Shown one piece after another: positions 32,447 to 43,969 of a stretch of 64,000 nucleotides of DNA. The stretch's first letter is position 1; every line of letters starts with the position of its first letter. Below the pieces are notes generated by a model. It saw nothing but the letters and a program-made list of their open reading frames with translations, made no database searches and was not told where the DNA came from. The DNA comes from Megascapheus bottae (lineage: Eukaryota; Chordata; Mammalia; Rodentia; Geomyidae): contig JANJXV010000024.1 in the NCBI GenBank assembly GCA_024803745.1, forward strand, positions 16,129,927-16,193,926, given 5' to 3'. The translations under genes were made by a program, and so were the position numbers.

Positions 32447-32667
32447 GTTAACCATTGGGGGGCCGGGAGTTTGGCCTGGTGGTAGAGTGCTTGCCTAGCA
32501 TGCATGAATACCCAGGTTCGATTCCTCGGTACCACATACATAGAAAAAAGCTGGAAGTGGTACTGAGGCTCAAGTGGTAGAGCTCTAGCCTTGAGAAAGT
32601 CCAAGGACAGTGCTCAGGCCCTGAGCCCAAGCACAAGACTGGCAAAAAAAAAAAAGGTTAACCATTG
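32447..32667 (+). mobile_element. Young IDL-Geo SINE with target-site duplication
   Basis: Body 32458-32656 with TTGGCCTGGTGGTAGAGTGC, A box about 32472-32482, an exact B box GGTTCGATTCC at 32515-32525, CCTTGAGAAAGTCCAAGGAC and an A12 tail. GTTAACCATTG occurs at 32447-32457 and 32657-32667. Little divergence from copies at 43 and 56 kb. Confidence 0.93.
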
Positions 32668-32769
32668 AATACTTTCTTTTTTAAATGATTTAATATACTA
32701 AAAGCACCCCTCAGTCCACATCTCTGGATCATTACAAACCTACAGCCTGTGAGACTCTTTAAAAAATCT

Positions 32770-32870
32770 ATAGGTGGTAGGTATACTTCAACCCTTGAGC
32801 AAAAATGCTAAGGGACAACACCAGGTCCTGAGTCAAGCTCCACTGCTAGCACCAAATACTGTATATTTTT
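32770..32870 (+). mobile_element. Geo-like SINE half, old
   Basis: GGTGGTAGGTATACTTCAAC, CCCTTGAGCAAAAATGCTAA, GGGACAACACCAGGTCCTGA, GTCAAGCTCCACTGCTAGCA. Confidence 0.6.
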
Positions 32871-32934
32871 GTAAATCATGATGTTTTTAGTTGAAGTAAA
32901 GTTTTCTATAAAGATTTCTATATAACTCACAGTT

Positions 32935-33245
32935 TCCCCATTGTTAATATCTTGCCTTAAATTAGTACAACTAATGAGCCAATGTTGATATATTGTGAAT
33001 AGCTGAAATTGATGCCTTGTTTAAATTTTCTTAGTTTTAGCCTGATGCCCCTTTTCTCTCTTAGGAGTCTGTGCAAGTGTCACAGTGCATTTAGCTGACA
33101 TGTATCCTTAGGCTTGTCTAGATAGACAGTTCCATAGATTTTCCTTGTTTTTGATGACCAAACAACTAAAAGGCATGCTGTGGGTTGGGTCCTTGTAGAA
33201 TGACTTGATGAAGTGTTTGCATGCTTAGACTGGGCTAATTTTTTC
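32935..33245. mobile_element. Old L1-type 3' region
   Basis: CCCCATTGTTAATATCTTGC, AACTAATGAGCCAATGTTGA, CTGACATGTATCCTTAGGCT and TTTTCCTTGTTTTTGATGAC occur in the order of a segment I recall from old mammalian L1 3' ends. Orientation not assigned. Confidence 0.5.
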
Positions 33246-33267
33246 TTCATTTCTATAGTTCTTTTTT

Positions 33268-33590
33268 TAAATATATTTTTATTGTAATTACTAGAAGGGT
33301 TACATTATATTAGCCAGATAGAAGGTGCATTACTTAACAAACATTGCTACCCCATCGCATGTTTTTTGTCCCCATTTCCCTTCCCACACCCCCACTCCTC
33401 ATCTTGTTTTCCCCCTTCCCTATCCTATTTCAAATAAATAAACATATATACAGTATATCAGATAACAAGGTAAGGTAACAATATGAGATAACCAAGGGAC
33501 AACAAAACAGATGAGAAATAACATTGTTTCTATACCCCGGAGGTACTTTCATTTAGCCTCATCCTATATGGCCTTATGTAGTTCTGTATA
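33268..33590 (-). mobile_element. LINE-1 3' tail (about 320 bases)
   Basis: TTTTTATTGTAATTACTAGA, GGTGCATTACTTAACAAACA, CATCTTGTTTTCCCCCTTCC, TATCAGATAACAAGGTAAGG, ATGGCCTTATGTAG: the same blocks as 8858-9200, with about 30 bases deleted near 33522. A B1-Geo SINE has inserted at its upstream (right) end. Confidence 0.87.
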
Positions 33591-33864
33591 CCTAAGAAAT
33601 GTTTGTGTGTGGCGGGGTGGGGAGGGGGGTGTCATGGGGCTTGAACTCTGCCTTGAAGCTGTCCCTGAGCTCTTCAGCTCACGGCTACTGCCCTACCCTT
33701 GAACCAAACCCCACTTCCCATTTTCTAGAGGTTAACTGGAGATAAGAGTCTCCAGTTCCTTTTGTGCCCAGGCTGGCTTTGAACCTTGATCCTCAGATCT
33801 CAGCCTCCTGAGTAGCTAGGATTACAGGTATGAGCCACTTCTCCTGGCTACCTAGGAAATGTTT
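33589..33864 (-). mobile_element. B1-Geo hybrid SINE with target-site duplication
   Basis: TACCTAAGAAATGTTT at 33589-33604 and TACCTAGGAAATGTTT at 33849-33864 flank the body. Plus-strand order: GT-rich start, GGGGCTTGAACTCTGCC, GTCCCTGAGCTCTTCAGCTC (Geo subtype B), the linker GAGGTTAACTGGAGATAAGA, then B1-like AGGCTGGCTTTGAACCTTGA, TCTCAGCCTCCTGAGTAGCT, AGGATTACAGGTATGAGCCA. This is the best-preserved hybrid in the window. Confidence 0.9.
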
Positions 33865-36487
33865 TGTAGTTAATTTTCCAGTTATATTCTCAGAAGTATG
33901 GGGTTGACAGAATTTCCCTTTTTTGTTTCTGGACCGGAACAGGAACCATTAGAGGTATGGTACTGTGTCAGGGACAGGCACAGAGCTGGCAAAGAACCAT
34001 TTCCTGTTAGGAGTCATTCCACAACTGTGCCTAAATATGATTAAAAATGGTAATACTTCTCACCCTCCTCAAGCTGGCTAAATGAAAAGGGATCAGGGAA
34101 TCAGTGCCTCTCTTAACATAAAAGACCTAACAGTGAATAGACAGTATTTACATTCAATCATATCCCAAACTAATAGCAAACAGACAGTGTTTACATTCAG
34201 TCACATCATCGAAAAGAAAGATGGAGCCCCACCTATTCTCCTCAAAACCCAGTTATGTAACAAGCCATGGTGATTATAAAAATATTACCTGCTATGATAT
34301 TATCTAATATAATATTATATTTTCAGCAGGTAGAATTTAAATTCTTTCATGCTAGAGCTCACTACCTTAGATTTTGATGGTTTAAAAAAATATATCATCC
34401 TCCTATTTTTCTGCTTGGTGCAAAGGGGAATAAAAAGGTCCCAGATAGATCTCCTGGGAAACGGCCTGTTTCATCTTTGCTTTTGTCAAACCATTAAGCC
34501 TTAGCTTTCCTTGTCATATTTCATCTGATTCTTTTTAATTAGAACTCTCTGTGTGGTAATTCTTCTCCTGCTTCAGTATTTACAAGTTTCAAATATTTGT
34601 AGACTGTTATCAGACAGCAAGCTCAGTCCTCTGTACGTGCATGTGTGCTTTCTCTTGCCACCTTTCCATGGCTTGGTTCATGGTCGCTATTGTTTTTGAC
34701 CTTGGAAGCTGTCCTTATCTTTCATTCATTCTAAGGCTCTATTCCTATTGTTCTTTTTTAAATTGATGTAAAATTTTCAAATTCATTGTCACTGGTTAAC
34801 TTCATGTCTATGTTGTTTAGAAAGTAAAGTCAATTACCATTGGTTGGAAAATAAAATTACTATTTTGTTTTTGAGCTTGCTACCTGCTGTCTAACTCGCA
34901 ATTTATTTTGCCCTTGTCTAGTAGACAAGTATACTTCTGTGGGAGTCCTTCTCTCATGAAAACAATGTCCTCGTGTATTTCCTTAATATACTCAGTTTTA
35001 TAACCAGTTGTGTTCCATGGGAACAAAACCACCAACTGGTAATTATATTCTGGTTCCATTTTGTTCATTTTCAATCTTAATTGAAGTCTTCATAATGAAG
35101 AAAGAATGAAAGCTGCTGTGCTCAGGATGTCCACCACATTGTTGTTAGGATGCTGTTACCCTGTGTTGTTCATGGGAATGGAGTATTCCATTTTCCTACA
35201 TTTCTGTAAGAAATACCACCTGGACCGCTCCCCTTCTGCAAGTTGATGTACTGTTTACCCGGCTACTGATTAATATCCAAGCCTCAGGCTGACCCCAGTG
35301 GCATTCCCTGTGATCCTTTGCTTCCAGCACATTTTAAATGCTGATCCACAAGGGATGTCTCATCTCCCAGAGCATTCCCGCTCTTCTTCCTTCCTCCCAC
35401 TGAGTGCATTCCTCTGGCTCTAAGGTTTTGCCTCTCTCCATGCATGTAAGCTCTTCTTGGTTTTTCCCCATTATTCCTTTGTGTTCTAGGGGGCATAATG
35501 AATACAAGCATTTTATTATACTACCATGGGGAAAGCATCTAGCCTTTTTGAGCCACACAGGTTTCTCACCTAGTAAAGAGAAATAATGAGGGATATTCTC
35601 TGGATTGCTGTAACCTTTAGATGACAGTGAACGTGGATACTAAGCTGTATATCACACCCAGTGAGTGCTCAGTCATAGATTCCTTGGCTTCCTGCTACCA
35701 TTGTCATATCCTTGAGTCATCTCCTTCTTACCACTCACATCTCTTTATCCCATGCTGTATGGTGGCTTTGGAAACTCCATAAACTCTATAAATATCTGGG
35801 CTGCAAAACCATTTGCATTAAATCTTGCTTCTCACTCCGCCACTTTCCGAATGTGAGTGTGGTCATGGGAAGTGTCTGAAAGTGGATGGCCATCTGAGAA
35901 CCTTCTGGTGCCCATCTGAGAAGCCACGGTACCTTCCTGCTGTGCAGAACTATGAAAAGATTCAAACCCAGTTCCCTCATATCAGTCTGTAGGGTGTCAT
36001 CTGTAGACTTCTGTGCCAGTGCCACATTGTGATTAAGAAGCAGCAACCCCTTCCCTTCTCCTGCAAGTAGGCTATTATCAGCTGCAGAGCTAGAAAAGGC
36101 TAGTGCTGTGGGCATTCTAATGTAATTACAGAGTTCTAAGTCTCCCCAGAAAGAATTATGTGGCTGTTTTTTGAAAATGCCAACATTTATATCCATAAGG
36201 GGAATATTTTTATTAAAATATGATAATATCATGGATGCTTAAGTGTGGTAGCTGGGAGCTTCCACCGGAATGATTGTATCTGCAAACAAAATGAGAAGAT
36301 GGAAACTGGAAACATAAATATAAATGAAAATCCTTGAGAAAGATAGGAAGCAGAATTTGGAAAGCAAAGAAGGATCTAAACTGGCATGGATGAAATTGCA
36401 GAACCAGGATGAGAAGAAATCCTAATCCCCTGCATAACACTATAAAGAAGATGGCTTCCATGCCTATATGACTTGAACTGGAAGTCA
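33865..36487. other. Intronic sequence, nothing recognised
   Basis: About 2.6 kb. The 148-codon minus-strand open frame at 35786-36232 is the longest open frame here with no L1 or SINE match. Its residues show no domain I recognise, and it has no upstream signals to judge by. Confidence 0.5.
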
Positions 36488-36703
36488 GAGAGCCAGACAC
36501 TGGTGGCTCATACCTATAATCCTAGCCACTCAGAAGAATGATGTCTGAGGATCCCCGGATGAAACCAGACTGGACAGACAAATCTATAAGATTCTTATCT
36601 TCAGTTAACGAGCAAAATATCCGAACTAGAGCTATAGCACAAATGATAACACACCATCCATGAGTGGAAAAAGCTTTGTACTGAGTTCAAGCCCCAGTAC
36701 TAG
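36488..36703 (+). mobile_element. B1-Geo hybrid SINE
   Basis: CACTGGTGGCTCATACCTAT, AATCCTAGCCACTCAGAAGA, the linker CTTATCTTCAGTTAACGAGC, then GAACTAGAGCTATAGCACAA and GAGTTCAAGCCCCAGTACTA. The A-tail position is occupied by a GC/CA microsatellite. Confidence 0.78.
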
Positions 36704-36742
36704 CATGTGCGCATGCACGCGCGCACGCACGCACACACACAC
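36704..36742. repeat. (CG/CA)n microsatellite at a SINE tail
   Basis: TGCGCATGCACGCGCGCACG followed by CACGCA and CA units. Alternating purine-pyrimidine. Confidence 0.9.
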
Positions 36743-37259
36743 AGAATAAATCTGAGAGAACAGATCTATTTGCAGTGAAAAAGGAGTCTTACAATGAGGA
36801 GCAGTGCAAAAGATTGTACTATTCAATCTAAGCTGTTATCTAGAAAGCCTTTAGTTGGTTAGGTGCTTTAAAACTAGAGATAAGCCTAATAACCTGAGTG
36901 AAACTGTGACTTTTAATAAAGTCCTCACCAAAGAAAGCATGTGGGTTTTAATTTCTTTACCTTTGACATTAAGTTGAGATGTGTTACAAATGCAGTGGGC
37001 AAAGTGAGCTGAATCCTGATAGGGGAACCAGAAGGAATGTGGAAGGCTGGTTAGTTTCATGGAAGAATTCTCCGTCACTGGGCGGAACTGAATGTAGAAA
37101 AATGTTCCCACTGTAAACTGGATATGCTTTTACAGACAGCTTATTTATTCATCAGTATTGCATAGGAACTTTTCCTAGATTTATGGCCCCAGGGAAGTAT
37201 GGCAAAGGAGCTTATGTATGGCTATGTATGCATACAGCTGTCCCAGAGGATGCCATGAT
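36743..37259. other. Intronic sequence, nothing recognised
   Basis: No recognisable repeat or gene. Confidence 0.5.
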
Positions 37260-37480
37260 AATGATAATGATGCTCCACAGTTAGATTGCATTTCATCCTT
37301 TGAGGACCTCTGTGGTCATTAATTCTTCATCACTTTAATCCCCCGCCTAAAGCTGTCTCATCGACAGACCAGCCTTTCTTCCCTATAACACATGGTCACA
37401 AGACACAGAATTTTGGCCATTTGCCCGAGGTCAAAATGAGTCAGTGACAAAAATCTAGACTAACCCTGACTTTTCAGAGT
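37260..37480 (+). mobile_element. MIR-like ancient SINE
   Basis: TTTGCCCGAGGTCAAAATGA, GTCAGTGACAAAAATCTAGA, CTAACCCTGACTTTTCAGAG follow the MIR 3' order; CATTTCATCCTTTGAGGACC is compatible with the preceding MIR region. Confidence 0.55.
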
Positions 37481-37738
37481 GTAGACTAGAAACACTGGAA
37501 AAAACAACACAGGCACTTGTTGTACCTCAGATACCCAACCAACAGATACCCTGCTTCCACAGACAATTCTTAGCTATCTGTAAAATTGTAACAAAATGAA
37601 GGCCATTCCAGACTTTAGAAGGTTCTGCTATTAGGAAAACAAGCCAGAGACATAAACAACATAAGTGGCATTGAATAACTTAATGGAAGGGAGGCAGTCC
37701 TCCCTCCCCCTTAGAACCTGTTCTAAAAACCAACTCTA

Positions 37739-37761
37739 ATAGGCAGGCAGGCAGGCAGGCA
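37739..37761. repeat. (AGGC)n short tandem repeat
   Basis: Five AGGC units. Confidence 0.9.
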
Positions 37762-39005
37762 TTCACAACATGGTTCTCTCATTGTCTTAAATCCAACACT
37801 ATCATTTATATTAAACACTTTGAATGAAACAATAAAAATGCAGAAGTCTTCCTCTTCATTTGAGGCTCTGTACCTGTCAGGTACTGTCCTCTGGGACACA
37901 GCTAATTTTGTGCACCACCATCTTCAAGCTCTGGCTGTTGAATTTGTGGGTGGTTCTAACGAGGTTCATAAGTAACAACTTAATTCAATTTTTATGAAAG
38001 GAAGAATAATAGAGACTTTTCTGTAAGACTGATGAAAACCCTAAATGTCTTTATAGAAACCCAGAATATCTGATCCAATTCTTCAGCAAAGCAAAAATCC
38101 TGTAAATGTCAGAAAGATGTGACATACTGGAAAACCCCTTTGGTCAAATTCATCTAAAGAAGGTATTATTTGTCAGTGACTTTTTTTTAACAAGTCTGTC
38201 AAAAGCTTCTTCTACAGATAAAAATTCAATAACCTTTCACTGAGGACGTGCCTCAATTATCACTCATTTAAAAACAGTCCCTCTAATAGAGTATTTTATC
38301 ATGCTGGGCAGTCTCTGCATTGTTCATTATTTAGTGTTTGCTAAAGCTGATGGCACTTCCTCTGCACTTTTCTTATCTCTACTTCTTCAGAATTGGATTT
38401 TATATTTCCAAACCAACCAGATATGACAAGTCATTTTCTTCCCTCTTGTCTTTTAAGAAACGCAAACTTGATTTCTTTCTTCAACAATCACCACTTAAAG
38501 ATTAAAGTTATTGGAAATGTCTGTATTAACCAGTGTTGGGATATGCACAGGAGGATGGCTGCATTTTAATTGCAGTTGGGATTTTCTCCTCTTCTTTTTC
38601 TTTCTTTTTATTCTCTAGTGTATGCATAATCTCTGTATCTCTTTAGGAGCCCCACCCCATTCTGCAAAAAAACACAGTGTTTGGCCAAGGTGAGGCATTA
38701 GGCAGCCTGATGTGGTTAGAAGACAAAGCAAGGAAAGTATTACCGGAATTATTGTATTAGAGAACCTCAGTAAGGTAGTGATAAGCAATGTAAGTGGATC
38801 TCTCTGTAAACATAGCCTTTATAAGAGAAATTTCCTGAAAGGAAAGTGATAAAGTCATTAGAATGACACCTGGGGAGAGGTGCCAATTCAAACTACATCT
38901 CTTTCTAGCTTTACCTCATTATGGAAAATTTTGATTATTTTCACAGATTGTAGATGCATTATTTTTTTAAAGATATATACACTTTACCTGAGCTCTGCAA
39001 AGTGA
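37762..39005. other. Intronic sequence, nothing recognised
   Basis: No recognised mobile element or gene. Confidence 0.5.
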
Positions 39006-39050
39006 TTTTTTTTTTGTTTGTTTGGTTGGTTGGTTTTTTGTTTTTTGTCT
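39006..39050. repeat. T-rich (TTTG/TTGG)n tract
   Basis: T9, then GTTTG and GGTT units and GTTTTTTG. It looks like the tail of a minus-strand retroelement whose body is no longer readable. Confidence 0.75.
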
Positions 39051-40749
39051 GAAGTTCTGTTGTGTACTCTCGTTGAATAAAGCTCTTTTTAGTTAAGTTT
39101 CTTCTTCATAAGGAGAAACCCTAGGAGATTCCTGTGAGGCATTTGAAGTGTCTCTCCTACTGAGCTCTCTCACCTTAGGCCTACAGTGAGGACCTGCCAA
39201 AGCATTCTCCACTGAATGCTTCTTTCATTCTCTGGAGAAGCAACAGGGCTTCATTCAAGTAATGCACCCTCTATCTGGCGAATATTTCTCTAACCCCCCT
39301 ATACACTGAAATTTAAAAAAAAAAAAAAGAAATCTGATGACAAGATCTTGACTCCTCAATATATCTTTTCAGTAGTGGTCTTAGAATACTGAATAAATGA
39401 TTGCATGAGAGAGGAAATGTCACAAAAGTATTAATTTTAGGATGTCTAGATTATGAGCATCAAGTAGAAATAATAGTGGAGCCCTCCCAGTTGCACTGGT
39501 GAGAAAGGTTGCAATTTCCATGACTATATGAAGAATCATGCTTGCCCCCCTGTTTATGCTCAGAGCTTTTATTATGACTTTCAAAAGAGAGAGTATGACA
39601 AAAATCCTCCATCATATTATTTGTATACAGGTAACCACAAGCCCAATTAATGCATTTGTTCAAGCCAACAACCCTTTAGCTTTTCACAGAAAACTTGCAT
39701 GTGTGCTATAGAAACACGCCCACCAGAGTTCTGCATATGCTGCTGTATCTGCCTCTCTCCAGGAAGCAGAGCCTGGGTCATTGAACAACAGATGGCTTCC
39801 ATGGCATCTGCAGCACCCAGGAACTCCATCCCCCTGCTCTCATCCCCACAAGACAAGTAGGGGAAGTGTTTTTCTTTTAACATTGAGCCCAGAGTTTCTA
39901 TTTCTTGATCCAGCTCTACTCGTGGACTATTGAGGCAACACAGTTAACATATAATGTTACACCTTTGCCTTATTTCTGTCTCTAACTACCAGCACAGCTC
40001 AATAGTGGAGTAGGACCAAAGTACTTGACATTGCTCAAGGTCACGTCTATTCTTTCAGTCCTTCCTACAGTTGTTTGAAGATCAAGCCAGCTCATGCAGA
40101 TGCAGTACCCGATACAGTGCCTGGAAAGCAGTAAATTCAATAATGATAGTTTCTTTCTTCTTCATTTTAATGCTTTTTTTAATTTTTGGTCTATTTTATT
40201 TCTGACTCTCCCATTTTGCCACCAACGTTTGCTGGTACTGGCACTCAATATGAAATGCTCTGGTTTGCATCCTGTCTGCATCCCCCTTCCTCACCATTGA
40301 TGGCTGGCTTGTTCTGCTTGATAACTTACTTTCATTGTCATAGAATCTTTGATGTATTGCTTTTTAAATTAGATTTTGAGCTCTTAAGTTTAAGAGCCTT
40401 CCAACTTTGGCACAGTGTAAAGTTGTATTTATTCTATTCAGAGTTACCATGATGGAAGCTTAAGGTTAAGCTTCCAACTCACATAAAATGACTTGTTCCG
40501 TAAACTTGAACTTCAATGTATCAGGAGATATGGAAATATAGAAGCTGTTATATTGTGGCTTCAGTAAAGAATGCAATATGAAATGGTCAGAAGCCTAATT
40601 CTAGGCTCCTAATTGCTTTCACTGGGTCTACCCAGTGACAAATAATCTGGTTAGCTGTTTACTCATCTTTTGCGGCCTGTGGATGTGAAATGCCAAAATT
40701 TCAGATTGCACTTGGATTGTAGGAATGTTGACTATACATGGATATTAGC
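39051..40749. other. Intronic sequence, nothing recognised
   Basis: About 1.7 kb without recognised repeats. An A-run lies at 39315-39328. Confidence 0.5.
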
Positions 40750-41203
40750 ATCCTTTTTAATTTGTCACTTTATTTTTAAATGGACAGTTTAGAGGCTTTA
40801 GCACATTCACGTTATTTTAAAGCCATTACCATCACTCCATCTGCAGGACTTTTCTTACTTCACAGAAGAAAACTGTAGCCATGATACAATAGGTCCTCCT
40901 TCCTCCTTCCTCTTCCCTCTGGAAATCACCATTTTACCTCTGACTCTTTGAGTCTGACTTTTAGTTCTCCCTATAAATGGAAATAGACAGTATTTGTCCT
41001 TTTGTGACTGCTTATTTCATTTTGTATGATGTGGCATGAGTCAGAATAGCTTTCCTAGTGGCTATGTGAAATGTGCTGTATTTTGTTTCCAACTCATCCA
41101 TCAATAGATACTTTGGTTGCTTCTACTTTTTGTTATTGTCAATAACACAGCTATGGACACGAACATACAAATGCCTCTTTGAATTCTAGCTTTCTATTCT
41201 TTT

Positions 41204-41309
41204 TTCATATATTTTTAATTGTAATTAATAGAAGGGTTACATCATATTCGCCAAATAGAAGTTGCATTAATTCACATACATTGATACCCTTTCTCATGTC
41301 TTGGTCCCC
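41204..41309 (-). mobile_element. LINE-1 3' tail only (about 105 bases)
   Basis: CATATATTTTTAATTGTAAT, AATAGAAGGGTTACATCATA, CATACATTGATACCCTTTCT, CATGTCTTGGTCCCC: the young L1 tail inserted in old L1M. ATTCTTTT at 41196-41203 and 41529-41536 is a candidate duplication; it is short and T-rich, so not decisive. Confidence 0.85.
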
Positions 41310-41536
41310 ATTCTTTTTTTTTTTTTTTTTTTGCCAGTCCTGGACTTGAGCTCAGGGCCTGAGCACTGTCCTTGGACTTTCTCAAGGCCAGAGCTCTACC
41401 ACTTGAGCCTCAGCACCACTTCCGGCTTTTTTTCTATGTATGTGGTACCGAGGAATCGAACCCGGGTCTTCATGCATGCTAGGCAAGCATTTTAACCACT
41501 AGGCCAAACTCCCGGCCCCTTGGTCCCCATTCTTTT
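41301..41536 (-). mobile_element. Young IDL-Geo SINE with 17-base target-site duplication
   Basis: TTGGTCCCCATTCTTTT occurs at 41301-41317 and 41520-41536. Between: T-run, GCCAGTCCTGGACTTGAGCT, GGACTTTCTCAAGGCCAGAG, GGTACCGAGGAATCGAACCC, GCATGCTAGGCAAGCATT and CAAACTCCCGGCCCC. The B box is intact (GGAATCGAACC antisense). Confidence 0.93.
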
Positions 41537-41585
41537 AATAAATATATACCCAGAAGTGGAGTTACAGAAATGGAATTTTTGAGAT

Positions 41586-43655
41586 CATATTTATTTTATA
41601 TTTTTTCACTCCCTGATTATATTGATAAAGAAAGAATTCAATATTTTTGTCCGACATGGTAACACTGGTAGCAACAATCTAGGCCAAAATCTATCAGTCT
41701 TTTGAATTGTCCTGACCCTCAAAACTGTGAGATTTATTTTTCTGGTTGTAAATGGTGGAGTTAGTGTAAGACACATTTGCATGAAACCAGGTCTTCCTTC
41801 CCTTCCCTCTGCTGACTTCAGAAGCATCATTACTTCTTACCACCTTTTGAAATAGGAGATGAGAAATACCCTCCTTTACTTCTAGGATATCCAAAGTTTG
41901 CAATTAAAATCTAAGCTTACTGTCCAGTTCTCTTAATAAGCAATTTCCCTTTCTAATCAATACAGACCACATGTTTCCTTGAGGAGTATGCAATGTAACA
42001 TACTAGAACTGGGAAAGAAAACATGGGGTCAGTAACATATTTTTCACCATAATAACCATAAGCAACATAACGTTTTCTGATATTGAATAAAAGAGATGAC
42101 ATGGAAGCCTTCATTCAGAATGAATGTCATCTTCCACGATTTGTATTTCAACATTGTTGTGAAAGTGCATAGTGGAGTGAATTTGTGGGTTTTATTTTCT
42201 TGAGTACACTCGCATTTTCAAAATATACTGATAGCTTTAAATGGAAACCATGAATTAAAGATAAAGAGGCGAGTGACCAATGAGAAAATGGCAAAGCTGG
42301 CATTGATCTTATTCCTGACCAGGTACTTCATCTGTCACACAATCTTGTGTGTCAGGGGGTAGCAATACAAATCTAATCAGTCCTCTGGAAATTAGCAAAA
42401 GAAGTCAAAGTTGTCAAGAATGTGATGGATTGAAAGATGTACATTGAACTAAAGTGACTGAAATATGTAATTGAATATGGATGATGAAATATGGATTTAT
42501 ATCCATAGTCCTTAACATGAACTTAGAGCTAGTGCATGAGATAGCCAAGAACATTTGGGAGCTAGCATGATTGGGGAAATATTTAAGATCATCATTTGCC
42601 TTGCTTGTCATTATTTCTTTCCTGGTTATTTTAAGTGTGTATGACATGTTAGTAACATAATTAATGTGAACAATTAATAAATAACTAATCATTCATATGC
42701 TGATTATCAGCACTTAACAATTTTTTACTATTGGGATATATAAGCAAAGAAATTTAGAAATCACCAGATCCAAATCTTACTTTGGATCATTCTAGCATCC
42801 AGTGGCTACCACGTTGCATAGTTCTCATCCCTACATGGAGCTGTGGTGGGACCAGAGAGACAGCCCTGCCATGGCTTGTTTCTGATTTTCATCAGATGAG
42901 CACTGTGAATTGTCTCTGACACTATGACCTAATTAGGACTTTATCAGCCTCCCTATTCTTTCCACATAAAGTAAATGGTGAAGGAGACAAATGACTCAAA
43001 ATTGAAAGGATGTTTGATAGAAAAACTGCTCTTCCTCTATAGAAGTTCTTATGTCTATTTTAATCCCATAAAGCCAGTCAGGACTCAAGAAGTGGGCAAA
43101 GAGTACTTTGTAGTAGAAAAGATTATTCTCTCATGCTAGTAAATTATGAGGAAATATACCAGGAAAGGTATAATGCTTATTAATCTGAATGGTCCATACA
43201 TTGAAGATGTATTTCATTGTTATTCCAAAAACTGCCTTTATATCCATGGCTTAGATATCCATGGCATAGTTAAGTGTGTTTCCCTAAAGACACCGATTTT
43301 CCTCCTGTCTTGCGAGAGATTATCTAGTTACAAATATTATCAAAATGTGTGTTCATTGAGGTTTTTCCCCTCTTATAATTTTATTTTAGAAAGGCAGAAT
43401 AATTGTAGGCTGTTATATGTCTGGATGGACCCTGCAAAGACTTAGGGAAATGTATTTGAATACTGACAAACAAATAATAACCTTACATGCTAGAAGCTAA
43501 ATAATAAATATGCATTGATTTAAAACAATTGACATAAAACTTTTAAGTGCCTCATTTTTTAAATACAGTCTTTCATCCTTAATAAATTCCTTGAATTGAT
43601 TTATTATTTTTCTTACAAAGCTCCAAGGAATTCAAGCCATCCTTGCTTTCAGATT
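41586..43655. other. Intronic sequence, nothing recognised
   Basis: About 2 kb without recognised repeats. A short inverted motif TATCCATGGCTTAGATATCC lies near 43242. Confidence 0.5.
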
Positions 43656-43880
43656 AAGAATCCTTATATGAGGGCAGGGGGTTTGGCCTAGTGGTAGAGT
43701 GCTTGCCTAGCATGCACAAAGACCCGGGTTCGATTCCTCGGTACCACATATATAGAAAAAAGCCAGAAGTGGTGCTGAGGCTCAAGTGGTAGAGCTCTAG
43801 CCTTGAGAAAATCCAAGGACAGTGCTCACACCCTGAGTTCAAGCCCAGGACTGGCAAAAAAAAAAAGAATCCTTATATGA
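43656..43880 (+). mobile_element. Young IDL-Geo SINE with 16-base target-site duplication
   Basis: AAGAATCCTTATATGA at 43656-43671 and 43865-43880. Body 43672-43864: A box TGGCCTAGTGG at 43684-43694, B box GGTTCGATTCC at 43727-43737, the Geo half with CCTTGAGAAAATCCAAGGAC, GCCCAGGACTGGC and an A-tail. Full length and close to the consensus implied by the other copies. Both pol III boxes match the eukaryotic consensus. Confidence 0.95.
43684..43737 (+). promoter_or_regulatory. Internal pol III promoter (A and B boxes) of an IDL-Geo SINE
   Basis: TGGCCTAGTGG (A box) and GGTTCGATTCC (B box) are 32 bases apart, as in tRNA genes. The boxes are intact here; whether the element is transcribed cannot be seen from sequence. 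Confidence 0.75.
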
Positions 43881-43969
43881 ATGAAGTATTTTCTGTGTCT
43901 TCTATGTGGATAATGGCTAATCTGTGATTTTCTGTGCTTATCAATCCTTTACTTTTGGTGGGAGAGGGG

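Larger units (their letters stand above)
40750..41585 (-). mobile_element. Old L1M-like 3' region (interrupted)
   Basis: Plus-strand order ATTTTTAAATGGACAGTTTA, GGAAATCACCATTTTACCTC, ATAGACAGTATTTGTCCTTT, TGTGACTGCTTATTTCATTT, ATCAATAGATACTTTGGTTG, AACACAGCTATGGACACGAA; then after two nested insertions AATAAATATATACCCAGAAG, TGGAGTTACAGAAATGG. Matches the antisense layout of old L1 3' regions. Confidence 0.82.

Noticed and set aside
32472..32525. tRNA-like A and B boxes suggesting a tRNA gene
   Set aside because: They belong to the ID-like half of the IDL-Geo SINE. There is no foldable anticodon arm or acceptor stem, and the unit continues into the Geo half.
43654..43857. Recurrent minus-strand frames reading CPWTFSRLELYHLSLSTTSG-like residues (also at 32448, 41301, 45370 and 56865)
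   Set aside because: At first they look like a protein family, but they are the antisense reading of the IDL-Geo SINE.
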